NCBI RefSeq assembly: GCF_010560025.1
Contig: NZ_SAIY01000010.1
Coordinates: 1 to 64,000, forward strand
From: Verrucosispora sioxanthis
GTDB taxonomy: Bacteria; Actinomycetota; Actinomycetes; Mycobacteriales; Micromonosporaceae
Length of the DNA: 64,000 nucleotides
Direction of reading: 5' to 3'
Under the pieces are notes generated by a model. The model was not told the DNA's origin. It ran no database searches and saw nothing but the letters and a program-made list of their open reading frames with translations. This document shows positions 35,708 through 45,177 of the stretch, in pieces. Made by a program: the position numbers and the translations under genes. The number at the start of each line of letters is the position of its first letter. Within the stretch, counting starts at the first letter, position 1.

Positions 35708-36369
35708 CCAGGCTGATCATCTGGCGGCACGGCAACACCGACTGGAACGCCGCCAGCAGGGTCCAGGGACAGACCGACGTACCGCTGAACGATCGCGGTC
35801 GGGAACAGGCGCGCACGGCGGCCCCGCTGCTGGCCGCGCTGCGTCCGGACGCCCTGGTCGCCAGCGACCTGAGTCGCGCCGCGGAGACCGCCGCCGCGCT
35901 GTCCGCGCTGACCGGCCTGCCGGTACGCTCCGACGCCCGACTGCGGGAGCGGCACTTCGGCCGCTGGCAGGGACTGTTGCTGACCGAGGTGGCGGAGCGG
36001 TTCCCGGCGGAGTACACCCGCTGGCGGACCGGGGACCCCGACCCGGGGGCGGACGTCGAACCGCTGGACGAGCTGGGCAAACGCATCGGCACCGCGTTGC
36101 AGGAGGCCGCCGACCAACTGCCTGGGGGCACCGTGGTGATCGCCACCCACGGCGGCGCCGCCCGCCAGGGCTGCGGCCAGCTGCTCGGCTGGGAGCACGC
36201 CGTGCTGCGTACCGTCGGCTCCCTGCGCAACTGCCACTGGACGGAGCTGCGCCACGACGTCGAGCGTGGCTGGCACCTGCGCGCCCACAACGTCGGCCCG
36301 ATGGACGTGCCCGCCCCGGGGACCGGCACCGGCGCGGCGGCCGTCCCGGTCTCCGCCGAACCGGTCTGA
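35704..36369 (+). CDS. histidine phosphatase family protein
   Basis: A 221-aa phosphatase of the phosphoglycerate mutase superfamily. The phosphohistidine motif is WRHGNTDWN (residues 7-15), and the second catalytic His lies in IATHGGAARQG. A homologue named gpm2 follows rsfS in M. tuberculosis, but the family includes many small-molecule phosphatases and the substrate is not defined. The GTG start overlaps the rsfS stop. Confidence 0.9.
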   Translation: MTRLIIWRHGNTDWNAASRVQGQTDVPLNDRGREQARTAAPLLAALRPDALVASDLSRAAETAAALSALTGLPVRSDARLRERHFGRWQGLLLTEVAERFPAEYTRWRTGDPDPGADVEPLDELGKRIGTALQEAADQLPGGTVVIATHGGAARQGCGQLLGWEHAVLRTVGSLRNCHWTELRHDVERGWHLRAHNVGPMDVPAPGTGTGAAAVPVSAEPV

Positions 36370-36405
36370 GCGGACGCGGTCAGGCCGTCGCCCAGCTTGA
36401 TCCGC

Positions 36406-36411
36406 TACGGT
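36406..36411 (+). promoter_or_regulatory. -10 element (TACGGT), leaderless degV promoter
   Basis: TACGGT ends exactly 6 nt before ATG 36418. No Shine-Dalgarno is visible. Confidence 0.55.
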
Positions 36412-36417
36412 GCCCGC

Positions 36418-37290
36418 ATGCCAGTCGCGGTCGTCACCGACTCCACCGCTTACCTGCCACCCGAGCTGGTGCGGGAGCACCGGCTGACCGTGGTGCCGCT
36501 GACCGTGGTGTTGGCCGGCGTCGAAGGGCTGGAGGGCGTCGAGACCCTTCCGGTTGACGCCACCCGGGCGCTTCGCGCTCGGCGGGTGTCGGTGAGCACG
36601 TCACGGCCGTCGCCGGAGCAGTTCGGGCGGATATACCGCGAACTGCTCGACGCCGGGGCGGAGGGCGTCGTCTCGGTGCACCTGTCGGCCGGGCTCTCCG
36701 GCACGGTCGAGGCCGCCGAACTGGCCGCCGCCGACCTGGGTGACCGGGTCAGCGTGGTCGACAGCCGCTCCTGCGGGATGGGTCTCGGCTTCCCGGCGAT
36801 CGCCGCCGCCCGGGCCGCCGCGCGCGGCGCCGACCTGGCCGGCGTACGCGCCGCGGCAGACTCCGCGATCGGCCGCACCAGCATCCACTTCTACGTCGAC
36901 ACGCTGGAGTTCCTCCGTCGTGGCGGACGGATCAACGCGGCTGAGGCGTTGCTCGGCACCGCACTGTCGGTCAAGCCCATCCTGCACATGCCCGAGGGAC
37001 GCATCGTGCTGCGGGACAAGGTCCGCACCGCCAGTCGGGGCATGGCGCGGCTGGTGGACCTCGCCGTCGAGGCGGCCGGCGACGGGCCGGTGGACCTGGC
37101 CGCACACCACCTCGACGCGCCGCAGCGGGCCGAGCAGCTCGTCGACACGCTCACCGCCCGGCTCGGTGACCGGCTGCGCGACAGCTACGTCTCCGAGGCC
37201 GGTGCCGCCGTCGCGGTGCATGTCGGTCCCGGTCTCGCCTGCGTGGTGATCCATCGTGTGTCGGACCTTCCTGGACGTCAGGGGCACTGA
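36418..37290 (+). CDS. DegV family fatty-acid-binding protein
   Basis: A 290-aa DegV protein. Members bind fatty acids and can present them to the fatty acid kinase FakA. It begins PVAVVTDSTAYLPPELV, then VSVSTSRPSPEQF and IHFYVDTLEFLRRGGRI, all family hallmarks. ATG 36418 is supported by the leaderless promoter. No FakA gene is in the window. Confidence 0.94.
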   Translation: MPVAVVTDSTAYLPPELVREHRLTVVPLTVVLAGVEGLEGVETLPVDATRALRARRVSVSTSRPSPEQFGRIYRELLDAGAEGVVSVHLSAGLSGTVEAAELAAADLGDRVSVVDSRSCGMGLGFPAIAAARAAARGADLAGVRAAADSAIGRTSIHFYVDTLEFLRRGGRINAAEALLGTALSVKPILHMPEGRIVLRDKVRTASRGMARLVDLAVEAAGDGPVDLAAHHLDAPQRAEQLVDTLTARLGDRLRDSYVSEAGAAVAVHVGPGLACVVIHRVSDLPGRQGH

Positions 37291-37430
37291 CCGCCAAGCC
37301 GTCGAGCGGGCCTCCGGCGCTCGTCGCCGGCGGGCGAATCGGCGCGGCCCGGTGACGGCGACCCGCTTCGCCGCCGGTGGCTTCGGTGGGCGAGGATCGA
37401 CCGTGGGCCCGGGTTGGGGAGGTGGGACGG

Positions 37431-38204
37431 ATGTCCTGTGTGGTGACCGGTGGGGGGCGCGGGGTCGGGCGGGGCATCGTGGAGAGCCTGCTCGCCCACG
37501 GCTGGACGGTCGTTGTGTGCGACCGCGATCCGGGGGCACTGTCCTGGGTGGAGGGGCACGCACGGGCCGACCGCCTCGCGGCGGTGGTCGGTGACGCCGG
37601 TGACGAGGGCGTCGCCGGGCGGGCCGCCGACCTGGCGGAGCGCTTCGACCCGCTGACCGGTTGGGTGAACAACGCGGCCGTGTTCCGCGACGCCTCGGTG
37701 CACGACGCGCCGGTCGGTGAGGTCGTCGATCTGATCACCCGCAACCTGCGTCCCGCCGTGGTCGGTGCCGCCACCGCGGTCCGCCGCTTCCTCGCCGCCG
37801 GCACCGCTGGTGCCGTGGTCAACGTCTCGTCCCACCAGGCGAGCCGGCCGGTGCCGGGCTGCCTGCCGTACGCCACGGCCAAGGCGGCGGTGGAGGGGCT
37901 GACCCGGGCGCTCGCCGTCGAGTACGGCCGGCACGGCATCCGAGCCAACGCGGTAGCGCTCGGCTCGGTGGCCACCGAACGACACGAGGCGTTCCTCGCC
38001 GAGTCCGAGCCGGACCAGGCGCGGCGGATCGAGGCGGAGCTGGCCCGGCTGCACCCGGTGGGTCGGATCGGGCAGCCGCAGGACGTGGCGGAGGCGGTCG
38101 CGTACCTGCTCTCGCCGGCGGCGGGCTTCGTCAACGGGGTGACCCTGCCGGTCGACGGCGGGCGCGCCGTCCTCGGTCTGGACCCGCAGGCGCTCACGGA
38201 CTGA
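37431..38204 (+). CDS. short-chain dehydrogenase/reductase
   Basis: A 257-aa NAD(P)-dependent SDR. The cofactor motif is TGGGRGVGRG (residues 6-15), with NNAA, catalytic Ser in VVNVSSHQAS and YATAK (Tyr-x3-Lys). The C-terminal VNGVTLPVDGGRAV is typical of classical SDRs. The substrate is unknown. ATG 37431 follows GGGGAGGTGGG. It lies between degV and comEA, a place not conserved in actinobacteria. Confidence 0.9.
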   Translation: MSCVVTGGGRGVGRGIVESLLAHGWTVVVCDRDPGALSWVEGHARADRLAAVVGDAGDEGVAGRAADLAERFDPLTGWVNNAAVFRDASVHDAPVGEVVDLITRNLRPAVVGAATAVRRFLAAGTAGAVVNVSSHQASRPVPGCLPYATAKAAVEGLTRALAVEYGRHGIRANAVALGSVATERHEAFLAESEPDQARRIEAELARLHPVGRIGQPQDVAEAVAYLLSPAAGFVNGVTLPVDGGRAVLGLDPQALTD

Positions 38205-38338
38205 CCCGAGCGCGTCGGGACCGGCCACGCGCCTGGCGGTCCGCCCTGGTGGCGGCCGGGAGGGTGCGGGTGTCGGCGACGCGGACCGAGGGGTCGACAA
38301 GGCGGAGGTCTTAGCAGATCCGATGCATGATCAGGGCC

Positions 38339-38366
38339 CTGTCCACAGAGCCTCGCGTTGTCCACA
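38339..38366 (+). other. two DnaA-box-like sequences
   Basis: CTGTCCACA (38339-38347) and TTGTCCACA (38358-38366) lie in direct orientation 19 bp apart, ahead of the comEA promoter. The second is a perfect match to the actinobacterial DnaA box. They could be a DnaA-binding regulatory site or chance; this is not an origin, since none of the expected oriC genes are near. Confidence 0.4.
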
Positions 38367-38406
38367 GGCAGACCGGCTCGGTGCGCCTGGCGGTGCCTCG
38401 CCGCCC

Positions 38407-38412
38407 TAGCCT
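38407..38412 (+). promoter_or_regulatory. -10 element (TAGCCT), leaderless comEA promoter
   Basis: TAGCCT ends exactly 6 nt before GTG 38419. Confidence 0.55.
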
Positions 38413-38418
38413 CGCGCC

Positions 38419-39489
38419 GTGTCGAAGGACGAGGACGAGGAGATGGCGGTTCGGCGGCGACTGTGGCACCTGATGCCCGGCGCGCTGGACCGGCCGGCGG
38501 ACGACGCGGCACCGCCGTGGCCGGGTGACGACCGGACGCCAGCCTTCGCCGGGTGGTCTCCGTCCGTAGGGCTCCCTCCGCCTGTTGACCTGCCTCCGCC
38601 CGTCGGGTGGCCTCCGCCTGTTGATCTGCCTCTGTCCGTGCGGCCACCGCTCGCCGAGGCTGCCGGCGAGGTGCCGCCGCCGGTGACGCAGTGGCCGACC
38701 GTGCTGCTGCCGGTCCAGGCCGCCGCAGACCGGGCCGGTGACACTGGTCCGGTTCGGGCCGGTGGTCCGGTTCGGGCCAGCGACGATTCACCGGTCGACG
38801 TCGGACGAGGACGGCGGGTCGACGAGGCGTCGCCGAGCCTTCTTCCGGGGCCGAGTGCCTTCGATCCGGGGCGGCGGGGAGTGCGGGCGCTGGCGGCCGT
38901 CGCCGTGCTCGTGGTGCTGGTCGCGGGCGTCTGGACCTGGCGGTCCCGTCCTCAGGTGGAGCCGGTGGTCGCCGAGACCGGCACCGCCGGGACACCGGAT
39001 CCCTCCGTCGAGGCCGGCCACGAGCCGGGCAGGCCGGCGACGGAGTCGACCGGTGAGCTGGTGGTCGCCGTCGCCGGAAAGGTCCGCCGGCCCGGGTTGG
39101 TGCGGTTGGCGGCCGGCGCGCGGGTGGCCGACGCCCTCGACGCCGCCGGAGGCGCGTTGCCGGGAGTGGACGTGGCGCTGCTGAATCCGGCCCGCCGGGT
39201 CAGCGACGGCGAGCTGATCCTGGTCGGCGTACCGGCACCCTCGGGCGCGGCAGGTCCGGGGGCCGGCCCGCTTCCGGGTGGTGGACCCGGCACGGGTGGG
39301 CGGGTCAACCTGAACACCGCGACCTCGGCGCAGCTCGAAACGCTGCCCGGCGTGGGTCCGGTGCTCGCCCAGCGGATCATCGAGTACCGCGATCAGCACG
39401 GCGGCTTCCGGTCCGTCGGCGACCTGCGTCAGGTGACCGGGATCGGCGACGCCCGGTACGAGCAACTCAAGGACCTGGTGACGGTGTGA
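38419..39489 (+). CDS. comEA: ComEA-family helix-hairpin-helix DNA-binding protein
   Basis: A 356-aa protein. The N-terminal half is Pro-rich and cytoplasmic, with hexapeptide repeats (PPPVDL/PPPVGW). One membrane helix lies at about residues 155-176. A SLBB-type domain (GELVVAVAGKVRRPGLV) and a C-terminal double helix-hairpin-helix (VNLNTATSAQLETLPGVGP) follow. In transformable bacteria ComEA binds incoming DNA outside the membrane. The comEC gene follows with a 4-bp overlap. Natural competence is not shown for this group. Confidence 0.93.
   Translation: MSKDEDEEMAVRRRLWHLMPGALDRPADDAAPPWPGDDRTPAFAGWSPSVGLPPPVDLPPPVGWPPPVDLPLSVRPPLAEAAGEVPPPVTQWPTVLLPVQAAADRAGDTGPVRAGGPVRASDDSPVDVGRGRRVDEASPSLLPGPSAFDPGRRGVRALAAVAVLVVLVAGVWTWRSRPQVEPVVAETGTAGTPDPSVEAGHEPGRPATESTGELVVAVAGKVRRPGLVRLAAGARVADALDAAGGALPGVDVALLNPARRVSDGELILVGVPAPSGAAGPGAGPLPGGGPGTGGRVNLNTATSAQLETLPGVGPVLAQRIIEYRDQHGGFRSVGDLRQVTGIGDARYEQLKDLVTV
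38557..38646 (+). repeat. 18-nt tandem repeat coding PPPVxx
   Basis: About five imperfect 18-nt units lie inside comEA; units at 38575-38592 and 38611-38628 differ at one base. They keep frame and encode a Pro-rich hexapeptide repeat. Confidence 0.75.
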
Positions 39490-41905
39490 AGGCGTCGCCC
39501 GCCCCGGTCGCCATGTCGGCCGGAACCTCCGGAGTCGTGACCGGTGGGGGAGCACCCGACCTCCGCACGGCGGGGCTGGCGGTGGCGGCCTGGCTCACCG
39601 CGTTGGCGGGGCTGCATCTCGATGCCCGACGGACGCTGCTGCTTGCCGCCGTCGCGGCAGGTCTCGCCGGGGTGGCGACCCTGCACCTGCTCGGTCTCGC
39701 CGGGCGACCCGGCCCGACCGTGCGTCGCCACGGCTGGGTGGTGGTGGCGATCCTGATCGGCGTGGTCTGTGGCGGCGCGGCCACCTCGGCGCGACTGACC
39801 GTACGGGACGCGGGTCCGCTGCTTGCCCTGGTCAACGAACGGGCCCGGGTCACCGCCGAACTGGTCGTCCGGGACGATCCCCGGCCGGTGCGCGGCGGCA
39901 TCGTGGGTCGTCCACCGACCCTGCTGGTGCCGGCCAGGCTGGTGACCCTGACCGGGCCGCAGGGCCAGCGGATCGCCGTACCGGCGCGGGTACTGGTGCT
40001 CGCCGACGATCCGGCGTGGCGCGGGCTGTTGCCCGGGCAACGGCTCACCGCCGACGGGCGGCTGGCCGAGCCGCGCGGCGGCGACCTCACCGGTGCGGTC
40101 CTGATGGCCGTGGGCGCACCGGTTCGGCTGGGTGCTCCTCGGCGCTGCAACGCGCGGCCGGTCGGCTCCGCGCCGGCCTCCAGCAGGCGTGCGCACCGCT
40201 GCCGGACGAGCCGGGCGGCCTGTTGCCCGGCCTTGTCGTCGGGGACACCAGCCGGCTGCCCGATGCGGTGGAGGAGGACTTCCGCGCCACCGGGATGACT
40301 CACCTGAACGCCGTGTCCGGATCGAATGTCGCCATCGTCGTGGGGGCGGTGCTGTTGCTGGCCCGCTGGGCCCGAGCCGGTCCGGTGCTGGCCGTCGGTC
40401 TTTGCGGGCTGGCCCTGGTGGGCTTCGTCATCCTGGTCCGGCCGTCGCCGAGCGTGGTACGCGCCGCCACCATGGGCGCGATCGGGCTCGCCGCGCTGGC
40501 GGCCGGTCGCCCTCGGGCGGCGGTGCCCGCGTTGGCCGCCGCCGTGGCGGTGCTGGTGCTGGTGGATCCGGATCTGGCCGGTGATCCCGGTTTCGCGTTG
40601 TCCGTTCTGGCCACCGGCGGTCTGCTGCTGCTCGCGCCGGGTTGGCGGGACGGTCTGCGTCGGCGGGGCGTACCGCCGGGGGTGGCCGAGGCGCTCGCGG
40701 TGCCGGCCGCCGCACAACTCGCCTGTGCGCCGGTGGTCGCCGGCCTGACAGGCACGGTCAGTCTGGTCGCCGTGCCGGCGAACCTTCTCGCGGTGCCGGC
40801 GATCGCGCCCGCGACGGTGCTTGGCGTGGCGGCGGCGACGCTCTCGCCGATCTGGCCCGGCGGGGCGGAGTTGCTCGCCTGGCTGGCGCACTGGCCGGCG
40901 TGGTGGCTGGTGCTGGTCGCCCGGTACGGTGCCCGGCTGCCGGCGGGCAACCTGCCCTGGCCGGGCGGGGTGTCCGGGGCGCTGCTGCTGGCGGTGCTGA
41001 CCGTGGCGTTGGTGGTCGCGGCCCGGCGCCCGGTGGTGCGCCGCCTGGTGGCGGTCTGCGCCGTCGCGGTCGTGCTGGGCGCGCTGCCGGTGCGGGTGGT
41101 CGCGCCCGGGTGGCCGCCGGACGGTTGGGTCGTCACGGCCTGTGCGGTGGGTCAGGGCGACACGGTACTGCTGCCGGTGGCGGCCGGGCGGGCGGTCGTG
41201 GTCGACGCCGGTCCGGATCCGGCGGCGGCGGACGCCTGCCTGCGTCGGCTCGGTGTGCGTCGGGTGCCGCTGTTGGTGGTCAGCCACTTCCACGTGGACC
41301 ACACCGGCGGGGTGGCCGGGATCTTCCGGGACAGGCGGGTGGACACGGTGCTGGTTCCGCAGTGGTCGGAGCCGGTGGCCGGCCGGGATCTGGTGCGCGG
41401 CACCGCCGCGACTCATGGCACGCCGGTGGTCGCCGCACCGCAGGGATGGCGCTACCGGGCCGGGGCGGTCGACCTGACCGTGCTCGGCCCGCCGTATCCG
41501 ATGCGCGGCACCCGTTCGGATCCGAACAACAACTCGCTGGTGCTGATCGCCACCGTCGACCGGGTGCGGATCCTGCTGACCGGTGACGCCGAGGTGGAGG
41601 AACAGCGGGCGCTGCGGGAACGGCTGCCGCCGGATGGGCTGCGGGCCGATGTGCTGAAGGTCGCCCACCATGGCAGCGCGTACCAGGATCCGGCCTTTCT
41701 GGACGTGGTGCGGCCGGCGGTGGCGTTGGTGCCGGTCGGCGCGGGAAACAGCTACGGCCACCCCAACGAGGCGGTGCTGGCCCGGCTGGCCCGGGGTGGG
41801 GCGCGGGTGCTGCGTACCGACGTCGGCGGTGACGTGGCGGTGGTGCGGTCGCCCCGAGGGCTGGCGGTGGTCAGCGCCGGCGTCGACCGGATCCGCCCAC
41901 CATGA
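39486..41905 (+). pseudogene. comEC: ComEC/Rec2 DNA-uptake channel protein, frameshifted
   Basis: ComEC moves single-stranded DNA across the membrane during transformation. The start at 39486 overlaps comEA (GTGA). The first frame is good for about 215 codons (DUF4131-like region with helices and an OB-like part). Near 40130 the Competence core continues in another frame: DEPGGLLPGLVVGDTSRLPD, many helices, then a metallo-beta-lactamase-like domain with SHFHVDHTGG and VAHHGS. One missing base near 40128-40131 (GGGTGCTCC, expected GGGTGGCTCC) explains the break; corrected length is about 806 aa. As read, no full ComEC is made. It may be a true pseudogene or a sequence error. Confidence 0.82.
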
Positions 41906-42026
41906 ATCGACAGCAATTCACGGCATAAAGCCGGAGATAAGTTCTATGTCTGGATTTGCGCTGAGTGCGGGGTCTACCGGCAGAGTCTGGACGAGCAGAC
42001 TGGACCGACCGGCCGAGCGTGCGAAT

Positions 42027-43007
42027 ATGGGCGGCGTGACCGCCGCCAGTGCCGCTCCTATTGTGCTCGTCCTCGGCGACGAGGAGCTGCTCGCCACGCG
42101 CGCGGTGTCCGAAACGGTAGCCGCCGCCCGGGCCGCCGACTCCGGCGTCGACGTGCGCGAGTACCAGGCCGGTCAGCTCACCGTCGGTGAGATCGACGAG
42201 ATGCTCAGCCCGTCGCTGTTCGGCGGGCGTCGGGTGCTGGTGCTGCGGTCCGGTCAGGACGCTCGCAAGGACCTGGTCGCCGCCCTGCTGGCGTACGCCA
42301 AGAATCCCGACCCCGAGGTACAGCTCGTGGTGACGCATCTCGGTGGCGCGAAGGGCAAGGCGTTCGCCGACGGTCTGAAGTCGGCCGGTGCCCGCGTCGT
42401 GCCCGCCGCGAAGCTGAAGGGCCACCGCGATCGGGTGGCCTTCGTCCGCGACGAGTTCCGCCGGGACGGCGGGCGCTGCACCGACGACGCCGCTGAGGCG
42501 CTGCTCGCCGCGGTCGGCAACGACCTGCGCGAACTCGCGGCGGCCTGCTCCCAGCTGATCGCCGACACCGACGGCCGGATCGGCGCCGACACGGTGGCGC
42601 GTTACTACCGGGGACGGGTGGAGGTGAGCGGCTTCACGGTGGCGGACGCCACGATGGTCGGTGACCTGCCGGGTGCCCTGGAGGCGCTGCGCTGGGCGTT
42701 GCACGTGGGGGTGGATCCGGTGCCGATCGCCGATGCCCTCGCCGACGGCATCCGTACGGTCGCCCGGGTCGCCTCGGCCGGCCGGGGCAGCCCGTACCAA
42801 CTCGCCAGCAGCCTGGGCATGCCGCCCTGGAAGGTGGAACGGGCCCAACGGCAGGCCCGTGGCTGGACCCCCGACGGTCTGGTCCTGGCCATGCGGGCGG
42901 CGGCGGAGTGCAACGCGGCGGTCAAGGGCGGCTCCGACGACCGGGCGTACGCGCTGGAGAAGGCGGTCTTCTCGGTGGCGGCCGCTCGGCGGGGCGGCGC
43001 CAGGTGA
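42027..43007 (+). CDS. holA: DNA polymerase III subunit delta
   Basis: The delta subunit opens the sliding clamp within the clamp loader. It has 326 aa from ATG 42027; ATG 41946 and GTG 42036 are in-frame alternatives. The N-terminus PIVLVLGDEELLATRAV, the SLFGGRRVLVLRS segment and the C-terminal SSLGMPPWKVERAQRQAR are diagnostic. It follows comEC and precedes rpsT, as in M. tuberculosis. The 120-bp gap upstream is unusually AT-rich. Confidence 0.94.
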   Translation: MGGVTAASAAPIVLVLGDEELLATRAVSETVAAARAADSGVDVREYQAGQLTVGEIDEMLSPSLFGGRRVLVLRSGQDARKDLVAALLAYAKNPDPEVQLVVTHLGGAKGKAFADGLKSAGARVVPAAKLKGHRDRVAFVRDEFRRDGGRCTDDAAEALLAAVGNDLRELAAACSQLIADTDGRIGADTVARYYRGRVEVSGFTVADATMVGDLPGALEALRWALHVGVDPVPIADALADGIRTVARVASAGRGSPYQLASSLGMPPWKVERAQRQARGWTPDGLVLAMRAAAECNAAVKGGSDDRAYALEKAVFSVAAARRGGAR

Positions 43008-43585
43008 GCGGAGCCCTCCGTGGCTCGTGGGCCACGATCCCGGCCGAGGAGGAGCGGTACCGGCCGTTCTACGCGCGGGCGCTCGGCCTGCGGTTCGTCA
43101 ACCCGGGCGGGGTGCTCTGCTTCATCTTCTTCGAGGGGGCGATCGCGCTGGCGGCGCTGCTCGCGCTCGCGGAACTGGTGACCTGGTGGGCGGTGCTCGT
43201 GCTACCCGCCACGGTGGCCGTGATGGTCAAGCTCAACGATCTGGTGGCCGCCGCGGTGGTGCGCTCCGCCGCGGCCGTACCCGAGCAGGAACGCGACCGG
43301 TTCCGTCAGCAGATGGAGCCGGTGGTCGGGCGTGCCCGGGTTGACTGGCTGCGGCACAGCGTGCCCGGGGTCGTGGTGCGGCCAGAGTCGGCGGAGGTGG
43401 CGCACCCCGGTGCGGCGCGGCAGCGTCCGCCTGCTCTCGGCAGTGGGCCCGACCGGTCCATGGACGGCGCGGGTGGGGCCGCGCGCGGCGGGGGCCACGG
43501 TGCCGAGGCGGCGGACCGAGGTGGGCCGCCAGCGAATCGGGATGACGCCGGGTCTCGACCGGGCACCACCGAGCCCGGGTCCTGA
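43004..43585 (+). CDS. hypothetical membrane protein
   Basis: A 193-aa protein whose GTG start overlaps the holA stop (GTGA). It has two adjacent helices (about 42-62 and 64-84), a short loop, and a long Gly/Arg/Pro-rich C-terminal tail that looks disordered. I recognise no family. Coupling to holA points to co-expression only. Confidence 0.7.
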   Translation: MSGALRGSWATIPAEEERYRPFYARALGLRFVNPGGVLCFIFFEGAIALAALLALAELVTWWAVLVLPATVAVMVKLNDLVAAAVVRSAAAVPEQERDRFRQQMEPVVGRARVDWLRHSVPGVVVRPESAEVAHPGAARQRPPALGSGPDRSMDGAGGAARGGGHGAEAADRGGPPANRDDAGSRPGTTEPGS

Positions 43586-43635
43586 TCGGGCGATCGCCTG
43601 ACGAAGGACGGAGCACGACCCGTGGACGGACGTGC

Positions 43636-43666
43636 GGAAGCCCCGAGGCATCGCCTCGGGGCTTCC
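43636..43666. terminator. 14-bp hairpin between holA operon and rpsT
   Basis: GGAAGCCCCGAGGC (43636-43649) and its reverse complement (43653-43666) enclose a 3-nt loop. Its place between convergent units suggests bidirectional termination. Confidence 0.8.
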
Positions 43667-43685
43667 GTCAGGACTGGGCGCTAAC

Positions 43686-43952
43686 TCAGGAGGCGAGCGA
43701 CGCGACGCGCTTGGCGATCGCGGACTTGCGGTTCGCGGCCTGGTTGCCGTGGATGACGCCCTTGCTGGCAGCCTTGTCCAGCTTGCGCGAGGCATCCTGC
43801 ATGAGGGCGGTGGCCTTCTCGACGTCACCGGCCTCAGCAGCCTCGTTGAACTTACGGATGGCGGTCTTCAGCGACGACTTGACCGACTTGTTACGCAGCC
43901 GGCGCTTCTCGTTCTGCCGGTTGCGCTTGATCTGGGACTTGATGTTCGCCAC
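43686..43952 (-). CDS. rpsT: 30S ribosomal protein S20
   Basis: An 88-aa primary 16S rRNA-binding protein. It opens with ANIKSQIKRNRQNEKRRLRN and has the KGVIHGNQAANRKSAIAKRV C-terminus. It starts at GTG 43952 with GAGG about 9 nt upstream. It is convergent with the holA unit, as in other actinobacteria. Confidence 0.98.
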   Translation of the reverse strand: MANIKSQIKRNRQNEKRRLRNKSVKSSLKTAIRKFNEAAEAGDVEKATALMQDASRKLDKAASKGVIHGNQAANRKSAIAKRVASLAS

Positions 43953-44103
43953 GCGACAGCCTCGTCTTGATAGCTCGGGTTGGTCAGCTTGTGCGCGCGA
44001 CGAGCATGCGTCATCGCTGCGCGAAGAGCCAGGTTACCAGGTCGGCTCGAACGGGCCAAAACAGCCTCTCGCCAACCGGGGCGGGTGCGGGCGGCGGGTG
44101 CGG

Positions 44104-45090
44104 TCAGGTCCAGGCTTGGCGGTGGGAGAGCCAGGCGAGGGCCTGCTCGCCGGTCCACCGTTGGTGCGCGGGCAGGTGAGTCGACGCCGTGGGTGGCGCC
44201 GATGTCGCGGCGGTGAGGTGGTAACCGGCCAGGGCGGCAAGCGTGACGTCCAGCGCGTCGCCGGGCGCACCGGCGGCGGCCGGATGAGCGGTGAACAACG
44301 AATCGACGTCCAGCCCGTCGGCGTACCCGGTGATCAGCAGGGTGACCAGGTCGAACCAGGCCGGCCCGTGGCACAGCCACGACCAGTCGCAGAACCAGGC
44401 CGCACCGGTGGTGTCGACAAGTACGTTGTCGACCCGCAGGTCGCCGTGGGTCAGCCCGGTCGCGGCGGCGGCGTACCCGGGCAGGCGCGACTCCAGCGCC
44501 ACCAGCTCGGCCAGCCGTCCCCGGGCCGGTGCGGGCAGCGGCGGTACCGGTTCCCGGCCGGCGGCGACCTCGCCCCACCAGAGGATGTCCTCGCGCGCCA
44601 GGTCGGCGAGGTGGGGCAGGCCGAGGGCGGTCAACTCGTCCGGAGGGTCGGCGAGCGCCTCGGTGACGTCGGTGAACGCGGTGAGGGTGGCGGTCAGTTC
44701 GACCTGGTTCCAGGGCAGCCGTGGGGTGTGACCGTCGACGGCGTCGAGGCACAGGACGAACCAGCCCGCCTCCCACAGCGTCCAGCGGGGGCGGGGCACC
44801 GGCAGCCCGGCCGGCAGCCGGGTCAGGATCGCGGCCTCCCGGGCGTACCAGTCGACCAGCTGCGGCTGCTCAACGTGGGGCGCGGCCTTGACGAAGGCGC
44901 GGTGCCCGTCGGCGGTGCGCAGCAGCGCGGCGAAGCCACGGGTGAAGCCGGCGCCTGCGGTCCGGGCCTGGACCACCGGGGCGCCCAGCCGGGTGGCCAC
45001 CGCGGCCCGCACCCGCTGCGGCAGGTCCGACCAGGCGGGTCGCTGGGCGGTGGCGTGGTACGGCACGGCTGGCGGAGACGGAACGCTCAC
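44104..45090 (-). CDS. aminoglycoside phosphotransferase-like kinase family protein
   Basis: A 328-aa protein of the APH/choline-kinase fold. The ATP-site Lys lies in HRAFVKAAP, the catalytic loop is GLTHGDLRVDNVLV (HGDxxxxN), and the Mg-binding Asp is in WFCDWSWLCHGPAWFD. The family covers antibiotic and small-molecule kinases and many uncharacterised proteins, so resistance cannot be claimed. The GTG 45090 start is chosen because upstream codons are antisense to the DUF4240 gene. Confidence 0.86.
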   Translation of the reverse strand: MSVPSPPAVPYHATAQRPAWSDLPQRVRAAVATRLGAPVVQARTAGAGFTRGFAALLRTADGHRAFVKAAPHVEQPQLVDWYAREAAILTRLPAGLPVPRPRWTLWEAGWFVLCLDAVDGHTPRLPWNQVELTATLTAFTDVTEALADPPDELTALGLPHLADLAREDILWWGEVAAGREPVPPLPAPARGRLAELVALESRLPGYAAAATGLTHGDLRVDNVLVDTTGAAWFCDWSWLCHGPAWFDLVTLLITGYADGLDVDSLFTAHPAAAGAPGDALDVTLAALAGYHLTAATSAPPTASTHLPAHQRWTGEQALAWLSHRQAWT

Positions 45091-45177
45091 CCGACCATGC
45101 TGCCCGGTGGCCGGCCGGGCGGCGACCTCCGGCGCGGATCCGGGCACCCGGGGTGGTGTCTGCCAGACTGGCGGGCC

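Noticed and set aside
38557..38646. Possible CRISPR-like short repeats
   Set aside because: The 18-nt units are contiguous without spacers, stay in frame and encode a Pro-rich stretch of ComEA.
44104..45090. Antibiotic resistance gene (aminoglycoside phosphotransferase)
   Set aside because: Only the general kinase fold is visible. No motif links it to a drug, so resistance is not claimed.
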